From assembly GCA_046297495.1 (NCBI GenBank), contig JBKBIP010000008.1, positions 1 to 64,000 on the forward strand: a DNA stretch of 64,000 bases. The letters run 5' to 3'. Below the pieces are notes generated by a model, which worked only from the letters and a program-made list of their open reading frames with translations, did no database searches and was not told where the DNA came from. Positions 1 through 7,137 of the stretch are shown here, piece by piece; positions within the stretch are counted from its first letter, which is position 1; each line of letters opens with the position of its first letter. The DNA comes from JBKBIP01 sp046297495 (lineage in GTDB: Bacteria; Planctomycetota; Planctomycetia; Gemmatales; Gemmataceae). The position numbers were made by a program, and so were the translations under genes.

Positions 1-42
1 TTGCAGGCATCCGTGACTTTCCTCGACGAGGCCAACCCATGA
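1..42 (+). CDS. 3' end of an unidentified gene
   Basis: The first 42 bases are open in the frame that ends at the TGA at 40-42. Only 13 residues are visible, ending in FLDEANP. The stop overlaps the ATG of the next gene (ATGA at 39-42), which suggests that this is the last part of an upstream gene in the same operon. Nothing can be said about its function. Confidence 0.5.
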   Translation: MQASVTFLDEANP

Positions 43-416
43 GTAAACAACTGATGGAAGTCGTTTTGCCGCGCTTGGCACGACGATTGTATCACCACCT
101 GCAAAACTACCGCGCGGGTCAACTGAATGATCGACAATTCACCAAGAAATTCGAGGCGCTGCTGCAAAAACAATTCGACTGGCTGGCCCAACGCGGCGTG
201 CCGGAAGAACGGGCGGCGGTGGCGATTCATGGCGCAGTGCTGGTGCTGAGCGGCCCCGGTTTGCGTGCCGAGGCCGAGGAGGAGAAACTGCCGCTGGAAG
301 TGGTCGAATTCCGCGCCGTCCAAGCCGCCGCCCAAGAAATCGCCGCCCATTACGACATCAGCCAACGCCAAGCCATCCACCAAATCGCCGCCATCGTGGC
401 GTTTTATGGGGAATGA
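39..416 (+). CDS. Conserved hypothetical protein, 125 aa
   Basis: I do not recognise a named domain. The product is a small soluble protein, rich in Arg, Gln and Glu, with helix-like heptads over most of its length (for example LARRLYHHLQNYRAGQLNDR near residues 13-32). There is no signal peptide or membrane segment. The ATG overlaps the stop of the upstream frame by four bases, so translation is probably coupled and the two products may act together. The reading frame has the third-position GC bias of its neighbours, so I take it as real. Function unknown. Confidence 0.7.
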   Translation: MSKQLMEVVLPRLARRLYHHLQNYRAGQLNDRQFTKKFEALLQKQFDWLAQRGVPEERAAVAIHGAVLVLSGPGLRAEAEEEKLPLEVVEFRAVQAAAQEIAAHYDISQRQAIHQIAAIVAFYGE

Positions 417-850
417 ATCCATCATCCGCCGTGTGGCGAGCGCGCCGCCGGCGAGTGATATGGATGAACCTTACGACCAAGATGAACCATGTTTTCTCAT
501 CAAAACATCAGAGATTGATGGCGAGAGCCGCCATTCACGCCACTCCGCTTCGCGACCAGCATGGGACAGGTATATGACATTTATCATCCCGAGATGGTGA
601 TTGTCAGTCACCGTTTTCTCTTCATTGGACTTCCCACCGCGACTGATCCCACGCTTGCCGACCGGGTGACACGGGTGGCGATTGGTCATATCACGGAAAG
701 GCAAGACCTTCCTCATCCAACCCCGCAATCGAACAACCCGCCAAGCTGACGCGTGCGGGTTGGCAAAGGCATGACGGATCATGGCGAAGCCAGTGTCCCT
801 CGCTTCGCGTGAAACAACCCATCGAAAGGAAGAGGATTCGGAACGCTGGT
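417..850. other. Convergent spacer without a recognisable gene
   Basis: The two flanking genes converge here. Several frames are open by chance, but none has a good ribosome binding site or a recognisable product. I see no clear hairpin with a T run, no tandem repeat and no RNA gene. Confidence 0.5.
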
Positions 851-1543
851 TTACCCCAACTCTTGCCAGCGCGTGATGCGGCAGGCGGTTGTCTCGGTTC
901 CTTTTTCCTCTGGATCGAACCAGACGGCCCGCAAGCCCGCGTTGGCGGCCCCCAAGTAATCGTTCGTCCAGTCGTCGCCGACAAATAGCACCTCGGCGGG
1001 GGCGCAGTGGACTTGCCGGCACAGGGCGGCGAAAAACTCCGGCGCCGGCTTGCGCCAGCCGATCTCCGCGCTGATCACGACATGTCGCAGCGGTACTTCG
1101 GGAAAGCCGGCCAAGACGTGACGCAGCCGGCTGTCGAAATTCGAGGCGATCCCGATGACGTACCCCTGCTCGGCCAAACGGCTCAAGGTCGCCAGTGCTT
1201 CCGGCTCGCAACGCCACGACGACGGTTGCCGGAAATGGTCGTACAAGACGCGAAAACAACTCTCGGTGTCGGCGGCGTCATCCAGGACTGAGCCGACAAT
1301 CCGTTGCCAGCGCTGGAGTTCGCGGTCCTCGCTGGTCCGCCAGCCAGTCCGCGCGTCGAGCTGTTCTTCATGGGCGAACGCCGACCAGAAGCGCTGACCG
1401 ATCTCCGCCGCCGAGCGCTGGCTGCCGTGGCTGAGACCGACCTGGGCATAGATGGCGGACGCCGACGGGCTGGGAATGAGCAGCGTTCCCACCGCATCGA
1501 CAAAGACCGCCCGTATTCCCCGCCGCCATTCCGCCGCTGTCAT
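851..1543 (-). CDS. HAD superfamily hydrolase, 230 aa
   Basis: A haloacid-dehalogenase-type phosphatase of the HDHD3/REG-2 kind. Motif I is FVDAVGTLL (nucleophile Asp16), where the usual second Asp is replaced by Val, as in other DxVGTL members. Motif II is IASNFDSR near residue 135. The motif III Lys lies in IGWRKPAPEFF near residue 160. Motif IV is VLFVGDDWTNDYLGA near residue 190. A helical cap lies between motifs I and II. The start is supported by GAGGA seven bases upstream. The substrate cannot be told from sequence; these enzymes usually dephosphorylate small phosphorylated metabolites in the cytoplasm. Confidence 0.88.
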   Translation of the reverse strand: MTAAEWRRGIRAVFVDAVGTLLIPSPSASAIYAQVGLSHGSQRSAAEIGQRFWSAFAHEEQLDARTGWRTSEDRELQRWQRIVGSVLDDAADTESCFRVLYDHFRQPSSWRCEPEALATLSRLAEQGYVIGIASNFDSRLRHVLAGFPEVPLRHVVISAEIGWRKPAPEFFAALCRQVHCAPAEVLFVGDDWTNDYLGAANAGLRAVWFDPEEKGTETTACRITRWQELG

Positions 1544-1624
1544 TCAGGAATCCTCTTCTCGTACCGATATATATTATCAGTGGACGCCTGGGTTTCCCAT
1601 TGCTTCCTCGCGGAGAGGGCCATC

Positions 1625-2020
1625 ATGCGTTGTGCGGCTTGCGCCACGGACAATATCGCCGAGGCTTCGCAATGCGCGCGCTGCGGCGCCAAATTGGCGC
1701 GGCGCGCACGCCGCCGACTGAGCGTCGAGGAGAGCGACCGGCTGCTCACTTCGTTTCTGATCCCGCACGGCAACCACCCGGCGCGGCGGTCCTACTACTG
1801 CGGCATCATCGGCATGATTCCCGTGCTGGGGTTGGTCCTTGGCCCGGCAGCCATCCTCTTCGGCCTGCTGGGGGTACGGCAGGCGCAAGCGGACCCCCAG
1901 CAGGGCGGACTGGCCCACGCCATCGCCGGTACGGTCTTAGGCGCCGCCGAGCTGCTCACCAATGCCGCCGGTTTGGCCCTCATTTGCTGGGGCTGGCATT
2001 CCCTGTCCGCGCCCGGCTGA
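1625..2020 (+). CDS. Zinc-ribbon membrane protein, 131 aa
   Basis: The N terminus carries a zinc ribbon (CAAC at residues 3-6 and CARC at residues 17-20). A basic stretch follows, then two hydrophobic segments (about residues 58-83 and 98-125). This matches the layout of small DUF4190-like membrane proteins that combine a zinc ribbon with two helices. I chose the ATG at 1625 over longer in-frame starts because GGAGAGGG sits just upstream and the zinc ribbon then begins at residue 3. The partner and role are unknown. A terminator follows at once. Confidence 0.75.
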   Translation: MRCAACATDNIAEASQCARCGAKLARRARRRLSVEESDRLLTSFLIPHGNHPARRSYYCGIIGMIPVLGLVLGPAAILFGLLGVRQAQADPQQGGLAHAIAGTVLGAAELLTNAAGLALICWGWHSLSAPG

Positions 2021-2027
2021 CCAGGTG

Positions 2028-2060
2028 AAAGAGGAGAATGGGCGCATTCCGCCTCTTTTC
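2028..2060 (+). terminator. Intrinsic terminator after the zinc-ribbon gene
   Basis: AAAGAGG (2028-2034) and GAATG (2036-2040) pair with CATTC (2045-2049) and CCTCTTT (2052-2058) around a GGCG loop. The descending arm ends in TTTT. It starts eight bases after the stop codon. Confidence 0.65.
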
Positions 2061-2392
2061 CCTAGTTGCTCTGATTTGCCAGCATCTCTTCGATCATACA
2101 ATGAAACGCGGCGCAAGCCGATGGTCTAACCGCGATTCGCTGGGGGGAATAACCGGGACTTGATGGGTTAATCGTTGCCATCGTTGCATTGGGCAAGGCC
2201 ACAAGCGTGAGTAAAATTTGAAATGGGGCGGGGAGTCGTCATACTGCCATGCGGCGCCCAGAAACCCTGAAAAGGAACGACGGTCAAGCGGTTCGCGTTC
2301 GCGGGCGCGAACCGCTGAATTCCGTCCTACTGTGTTCCGAACAGGTCTTCTAATCCAGGTGGATCATGTCCCCGGTGGAGCGGCAGCGGGGA
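2061..2392. other. Convergent spacer
   Basis: No gene is seen. The only structured element is the palindrome at 2287-2316, listed separately. Confidence 0.5.
2287..2316. repeat. 11-bp inverted repeat
   Basis: AGCGGTTCGCG (2287-2297) is the exact reverse complement of CGCGAACCGCT (2306-2316), with an eight-base loop. There is no T run, so it may be a dispersed palindrome or a transcript-end hairpin between two convergent genes. Its core resembles the hairpin at 23559-23606, which also has GGTTCGCG. Confidence 0.6.
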
Positions 2393-3103
2393 TTAGCTCG
2401 CCCGGCCGCCGCAGCGGAAGTGACGCGCAGCCACGATGCGCTCACTGCCCTTGCCTGCCTCGAAGACTGCCTGTTGCAGGGCGTTGATCTGGAGACTGTT
2501 GCGATAATCCCCCGTGCCGTGCATGTGTCCCAGGTTGTGCAACATTTCGTGACAGATCACGCTTGCCCAAGAGGCGGGGGATGAATGGTTTCCGCCGCCG
2601 CCCAAGCGTGAAAAATTCAGATGAATCTCGAATTCCCCTTCCACCACGAAGCCGCCTGGCGAGAATTTGACCGAAACCAGATCGTAATTCGCCTTACCCC
2701 AATCAAAATCGTTCGAGTAATAGGGGTGGATATGGACAACCGGGCGGGAGCGAGTGTTGGCGAGGTTGGCGACCTGCACCCACAGAATGTCCTTGTACCC
2801 CAGCCCCGTATAATACGAGTTGGGGTTGGTCCGTTCCCAGGTGCTCCCCGTGAGGTGATAGCTGGTGCCGCTGAGCCGATAGGAGCGCCGGATCACCGAG
2901 TCATAGGACATGGTGCCGACCAAATCCATCGCCGCCGCCACGATTTGGCGGCGGTTGAATCTGTCCCAACCGTCGCCGTGCAGGTTGTACGTCAAGTGAA
3001 AATAGCCCGCTTGCGCCAGTTTCGGCCACCACGCCATGGCCGACGCCACCGCTCCCGCCGTGGTCCACTTCAGAAATTGTCGCCTACTAACGTGCATGTG
3101 CAT
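2393..3103 (-). CDS. Tat-exported matrixin-like metalloprotease, 236 aa
   Basis: The N terminus (SRRQFLKWTTAGAVASAMA) is a Tat signal peptide that probably ends after AQA near residue 33. The catalytic zinc site is HEMLHNLGHMH at residues 185-195, the HExxHxxGxxH signature of metzincins. This predicts three His ligands and Glu186 as general base. The domain is small, like stand-alone bacterial matrixins. I chose the ATG at 3103 because AGAGG stands eight bases upstream and the signal peptide follows; the frame extends further upstream without supporting features. The protein ends about 40 residues after the zinc site. Export and metal dependence are well supported; the substrate is unknown. 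Confidence 0.82.
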   Translation of the reverse strand: MHMHVSRRQFLKWTTAGAVASAMAWWPKLAQAGYFHLTYNLHGDGWDRFNRRQIVAAAMDLVGTMSYDSVIRRSYRLSGTSYHLTGSTWERTNPNSYYTGLGYKDILWVQVANLANTRSRPVVHIHPYYSNDFDWGKANYDLVSVKFSPGGFVVEGEFEIHLNFSRLGGGGNHSSPASWASVICHEMLHNLGHMHGTGDYRNSLQINALQQAVFEAGKGSERIVAARHFRCGGRAS

Positions 3104-3337
3104 GGTCGTGCCTCTCAAAGGGTGCATGGATACGTATGATTTGGTTCCAGACGATTGCCGATTCGCCTGACAAGGCTTATCGCGCGGTCGAAAGCAAAAC
3201 CGCTGAGCGCCTGGAAGACGCGGCAACGCGCTCCTCAGTGTCTCAAAAGGAAGATGGATAAAGCGGTGGGTTTGTGACAAAAATTCGCATGAGTGAAGCA
3301 GGCGGGGCATTCGCGATTCAGGCCGCCGCAGTCGCTA

Positions 3338-3802
3338 TCATTCCTCTGCCACTAACAAGGTGCCATCCGCCGTGAAGAAGCCTTGGTCGTCGATTTGATA
3401 GACCCCCTCGGTGCGTTGGGCGAGGAACTGGCACAGGCATAAACAAAGGGCGTCCACGCGTTCGCCTGGTGCCGGGGGCAGGGGGCGGGGCATGGTGAAG
3501 AGCTGCTGAGTGGCGATCATGTGTTCCATCAAGCGGCCATGATGGGGATTAGTCTCGAAGGTCTCCAGCCAGGCGGCCCAATTGTTCAACTCGGCGCGAA
3601 TCCCTTCCTCGCTGGCAAGGTAACGCTGCACATCCAACGGCGGAGCATCCGCGGCATATGTCAGCGCGACTCGGAACCAGCCTTGGTCGTCGCCGTGGAA
3701 ATCCCCGCGAACGGGGAAGCCCGCTTCGTGCAGGCGTTCCATCAGCGCGGCGGGGTCCGGCTCCGCAGTGCTGACGCCAAAGACGCGATACCATTTATCC
3801 AT
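3338..3802 (-). CDS. Conserved hypothetical protein, 154 aa
   Basis: No named domain is recognised. The protein is acidic, soluble and begins MDKWYRVFG. Segments such as GDDQGWFRVALTY and GVYQIDDQGFFTADG look like beta strands, so a small alpha/beta fold is likely. The chosen ATG overlaps the stop of the Sm-like gene upstream (TAATG at 3800-3804), which indicates translational coupling. An ATG 24 bases further upstream has a purine-rich stretch directly touching it, too close for normal initiation. Function is unknown; the coupling suggests it works with the Sm-like protein. Confidence 0.7.
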   Translation of the reverse strand: MDKWYRVFGVSTAEPDPAALMERLHEAGFPVRGDFHGDDQGWFRVALTYAADAPPLDVQRYLASEEGIRAELNNWAAWLETFETNPHHGRLMEHMIATQQLFTMPRPLPPAPGERVDALCLCLCQFLAQRTEGVYQIDDQGFFTADGTLLVAEE

Positions 3803-4065
3803 TAGTCCAAATTCACATCCTTCCACAACGAGATGGCGACCACATCGGCACGCACGATCAGCACGCGCTGGCGGTTGCGCTTGATGCCGGTGCGGCGTGC
3901 TTCGACGACATACGATTCCCGGTTCGTCGCCGTGTCGCGCAGATCGTGCAGATCGGCGTGCAGCACTTCGAGGAAGTGGTCGTCCCAGCGGTGCAGCGTC
4001 CCCAGACAGACATACGGCGACCGCAAATCGATGACCACCTTTTGTCCAATCATTTCCGCCAACAT
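3802..4065 (-). CDS. Sm/LSm-like small protein, 87 aa
   Basis: The sequence fits the Sm fold. An Sm1-like part (IGQKVVIDLRSPYVCLGTL, then WDDHFLEVLHADL, residues 6-38) has the alternating hydrophobics and the Gly of Sm1. An Sm2-like part (RQRVLIVRADVVAISLW, residues 65-81) has the short hydrophobic strand followed by the last beta strand. A basic linker lies between them. Sm-like proteins form rings and bind RNA, but Hfq-specific residues are not obvious, so RNA binding is inference. GGAG lies seven bases before the ATG. The stop overlaps the next gene (TAATG). Confidence 0.6.
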   Translation of the reverse strand: MLAEMIGQKVVIDLRSPYVCLGTLHRWDDHFLEVLHADLHDLRDTATNRESYVVEARRTGIKRNRQRVLIVRADVVAISLWKDVNLD

Positions 4066-4156
4066 GGTCTTGCTCCAGTCACGGAGAGCTATGAATCGGG
4101 GGATGCCGTCGGCGCGCTCACTCGTTCCGGTTTCGGAAACCGTTCCGGCCTACTTC

Positions 4157-6169
4157 TTAGCAAACCAGCTGCTTCTCCAAGGCCGGGTCCAACAAGCACA
4201 AGGCCCGATCCACTTGCGGGCGGTCGCCGATGAGGATGGCCAGATCGCCAGCTTCCAAGCGCAGGTCGGGGCCAGGGTTGAGGAGCACTTGGCCGCCGCG
4301 GCGCACGGCCATCAGGGTCGCGCCGGTGAGGGCGCGCAGGTCCAGCTCCACCACGTTGCGTCCCACGGCGGGAGAGTCGGCGCTAATGAGACACGATTCC
4401 ACTTCCATTTGTTCGAGGATGTCCAAAGGCAGCTCCACCTTGGTGGCTGGCAAGTGCATGTCGCGAAGCACTTCGTAATGATCGCCGCGCACGCGCTCGA
4501 TCAAGTCGAGGATCAGGTTACGCGGCACTTCATATTCGCGCAGCACTTGGGCGAAGATTTCCACGGAGGTCTCAAATTCTTCCGGGATGATGGTATTCGC
4601 TCCCAGCAAGCGCAGATGCTCGACCTCCGCGTAGTAGCGGGTTCGGACGACAATATGCAGATGGGGATTCAGGCGCCGGGCTAGTTGCACCGCATGGCGG
4701 GTGCTGGCGGGGTCGGAAATGGCGATGACGAGCAACCGGGCGGTGTGAATCCCCAGATGTTCCAGCACGGCGGCCCGGCTGCAATCGCCGTAGAAAATCG
4801 GCTCCCCTTGCTTGCGTCCCCGGCGCACCGTCTCCGGGTTCATTTCCAGCACGACATAATCAATGTCCACCACCTTCAGGACGCGGGCCAAGTTGCGGCC
4901 ATTCAAGCCATAGCCGACGATGATGACATGATTGCGCAAGGTCACTTTTTCTTCGGGCGAACCGGTGGTCGCGGAGCCGGCTCGCCAGCGTTCCGGCAGC
5001 GGCAGCAAGGCAAGCCCATCCGCCAGCTTCGGCCCGACCGCGATCAGTACGGGGGTCAGGGCGACGGATAACACCGCTGCTGCCAGGAAGGTTTGATACT
5101 GATCCCGATCCAGCAGGCCCAAGGCCATGCCACGTTCGGCCAGAATGAACGAAAACTCCCCCACTTGAGCTAGCGTCACGCCGGTGAGCACGGCGACACG
5201 CAGAGGATAACCCGCCAACAGCGTCGGCAGCCCCCCCGCCACGAACTTCAACGCCACCACTGCCACCACGGTCACGATTACCAGCGGCAAATTGTTAAAC
5301 AGAAAACCCAGGTCCAGCAACATGCCGACCGAGATGAAAAATAGGCTGGCCAAGGTGTCGCGGAACGGTAGCACTTCGGCGAGCGTCTGCGTGGCGTATT
5401 CCGATTCGGACAACGCCAAGCCAGCGATGAATGCCCCCAAGGCCAGCGACCAGCCCATCGACGCGGTCAAGGCTGAGCTGCCGATGCACACCAACACCAG
5501 CACGATGAGAAACAGCTCGCGGTTGTGAGTGCGGACCACCTGGAACAGCAGCAAGGGGAGGACGAAGCGACCCACCAGCAACAGGGCCACCACGACGAAC
5601 GTTCCCAGTCCCAGCGATTGCCACAACGGTGTTCCTTCACTGCCGTCGCCATGAATGGCCAACATCGGCAACACCACCATGCAGGCCACGACGAGTAAAT
5701 CTTGAAACAGCAGCACCGCCGTGGAGACATTCCCTTGCGGTGATGTCAGCTCGCCCCGATCGGTCAGCAGCTTGAACACGACGGCGGTGCTCGACATGGC
5801 CAGCAGCATACCGACAAAGAGGGCCGGCCGCGCGTCCCCAAAGTACCACCAAGTCGCGGCCACCCCCACCACGCCGCAGAGGAAGACTTGCGGCACGCCG
5901 ACACAGGCCATCAGCCGGCCCATGCCCACCAAGCGCGGCAGGGAAAACTCCAATCCCACGGCAAACAGCAACACCACGACCCCAACCTCAGCCAGGGTTT
6001 CGACGCGCTCCGCTTCATGGATCAGGCTTAAACCGTGCGGCCCCGCCAACATCCCCGCCGCCAGCAATCCCACGACCGACGGCAAGCGTAGCTGTTGGAA
6101 CACGAACACCCCCACGCTGGCCACGGCGAACACGATCAACAAATCGCGCAAGAAATCGAGCGGTTCCAT
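4157..6169 (-). CDS. CPA2 cation:proton antiporter with TrkA domains (KefB/YbaL type), 670 aa
   Basis: An inner-membrane monovalent cation/proton antiporter or K+ efflux system. Residues 1-390 hold about a dozen hydrophobic segments of the Na+/H+ exchanger fold, beginning with LLIVFAVASVGVFVFQQL. A TrkA-N (RCK) nucleotide-binding domain follows near 415-530 (VIIVGYGLNGRNLARVL is the Rossmann glycine motif), then a TrkA-C domain near 575-660. This is the usual KefB/KefC/YbaL arrangement. I chose the ATG at 6169 because AAAGG is eight bases upstream and the hydrophobic domain starts at once; a start 39 codons upstream lacks support. The transported ion (K+ or Na+) cannot be decided. Confidence 0.9.
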   Translation of the reverse strand: MEPLDFLRDLLIVFAVASVGVFVFQQLRLPSVVGLLAAGMLAGPHGLSLIHEAERVETLAEVGVVVLLFAVGLEFSLPRLVGMGRLMACVGVPQVFLCGVVGVAATWWYFGDARPALFVGMLLAMSSTAVVFKLLTDRGELTSPQGNVSTAVLLFQDLLVVACMVVLPMLAIHGDGSEGTPLWQSLGLGTFVVVALLLVGRFVLPLLLFQVVRTHNRELFLIVLVLVCIGSSALTASMGWSLALGAFIAGLALSESEYATQTLAEVLPFRDTLASLFFISVGMLLDLGFLFNNLPLVIVTVVAVVALKFVAGGLPTLLAGYPLRVAVLTGVTLAQVGEFSFILAERGMALGLLDRDQYQTFLAAAVLSVALTPVLIAVGPKLADGLALLPLPERWRAGSATTGSPEEKVTLRNHVIIVGYGLNGRNLARVLKVVDIDYVVLEMNPETVRRGRKQGEPIFYGDCSRAAVLEHLGIHTARLLVIAISDPASTRHAVQLARRLNPHLHIVVRTRYYAEVEHLRLLGANTIIPEEFETSVEIFAQVLREYEVPRNLILDLIERVRGDHYEVLRDMHLPATKVELPLDILEQMEVESCLISADSPAVGRNVVELDLRALTGATLMAVRRGGQVLLNPGPDLRLEAGDLAILIGDRPQVDRALCLLDPALEKQLVC

Positions 6170-6317
6170 CCAATCTACCTTTCGCGTTTTAAGAGAGGTC
6201 GAATAATCACTCCCCGATTTCGTCGCGAGGTGATTGATCGTTTCGCGCACGCCCGCATCCCACGCGAGGGGGAATCCGTCCGTCATCCTAATTGGGACAT
6301 TTGTTTTCGGCGGTTCC

Positions 6318-6650
6318 CTAATGGCTCACCGACTTCGACCACAGATTGATGACCATCACGCCCGCCACGATGAGAACCACGCCCATGATGGCGGGCCAGT
6401 CGGGAACTTGCCGATAGAGATATACCGCCGCCACGGTCACGAGCACGATCCCCAAGCCGGACCAGATGGCGTAAGCGACGCCGACCGGAATGAAATCGAG
6501 TGCATTCGAGAGACAATAAAAGGCGACCCCGTAACCGATGATCACCACCATGCTCGGCCAAAAGCGGGTGAACTTGTCCGCTCCCTTTAACGCGCTGGTG
6601 GCAATCACTTCCGCCACGATGGCGATGGCGAGAAAGATATAGCTGTTCAT
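6318..6650 (-). CDS. Small multidrug resistance (SMR) transporter, 110 aa
   Basis: A four-helix SMR transporter of the EmrE/QacE type that exchanges protons for cationic compounds across the inner membrane. The length is that of EmrE. The essential membrane glutamate is present as Glu14 (FLAIAIVAEVIATSALK), and the signature AYAIWSGLG is near residue 60 with the conserved Trp. GAGGA precedes the ATG by five to six bases. The Glu14 neighbourhood and the length favour the EmrE rather than the guanidinium (Gdx) branch, but the substrate is inference. Confidence 0.92.
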   Translation of the reverse strand: MNSYIFLAIAIVAEVIATSALKGADKFTRFWPSMVVIIGYGVAFYCLSNALDFIPVGVAYAIWSGLGIVLVTVAAVYLYRQVPDWPAIMGVVLIVAGVMVINLWSKSVSH

Positions 6651-6915
6651 GAGATTCCTCAAAAGTAGTTCTTCCAACAAGGTAAGTATAGAAAATGTCC
6701 TCGTGATGCAGTATTCGAAATCACGCGCAACGTGAAACCGTTGGGAGATTGGGAACCCATTTGTGAATTTTAGGAGCGATTTTTGTTTTCCTTCCCCCTG
6801 CCACCGCTGGCCGCTTTGTCTAAAATAGGTACAACCAGTATTAGGACGGGCCGACTCCATTCCTACTGGGAGTTTCTCGGCCGCTCGGTTTGCGAACAGG
6901 ATTTCGGTGACTCCC

Positions 6916-6932
6916 AAACCAGAGCCTGGTTT
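6916..6932. promoter_or_regulatory. Dyad (possible operator) upstream of a -10 box
   Basis: AAACCAG (6916-6922) and CTGGTTT (6926-6932) form a perfect 7-3-7 inverted repeat. It covers the place where a -35 element would lie for the TATAAT at 6940. No consensus -35 is seen there, so the promoter might depend on an activator, or the dyad might bind a repressor. Confidence 0.35.
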
Positions 6933-6939
6933 GCCTGCG

Positions 6940-6945
6940 TATAAT
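6940..6945 (+). promoter_or_regulatory. Candidate -10 box of the sigma factor gene
   Basis: A perfect TATAAT about 190 bases before the sigma factor start. No good -35 hexamer is found at 16-18 bases, so confidence is low. Confidence 0.35.
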
Positions 6946-7137
6946 ACCTACTGAGGCAGCCCCCCAATCCTGAAGCAACATCCCGACGGTGGAGCTTTAT
7001 GAGTAGCCAGCGTGTGGCTACGAGAGGGCCGTATTGTATTCGATCGGCACACCTGTCGGCTCTCCCGGATGAGAAAAAGGCATAGCGGGTTGGAGTGGGT
7101 TAGAAGGCAATCGGAACGGACAGCAACAGGATAGACT

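Larger units (their letters stand above)
6651..7137. promoter_or_regulatory. Divergent spacer and leader of the sigma factor gene
   Basis: This spacer separates the SMR gene from the sigma factor gene. It holds a TATAAT box (6940-6945), a dyad just upstream (6916-6932), a short hairpin GTAGCCA/TGGCTAC (7003-7021), and a 28-codon open frame at 6999-7085 that begins ATGAGTAGC after GGAG. The open frame may be a leader peptide, but its codons give no evidence beyond the start region. Confidence 0.4.

Noticed and set aside
471..1259. Long minus-strand frame of 262 codons
   Set aside because: It overlaps the HAD gene in another frame, has no recognisable motif and is rich in Arg and Ala, as expected from a shadow of a GC-rich gene.
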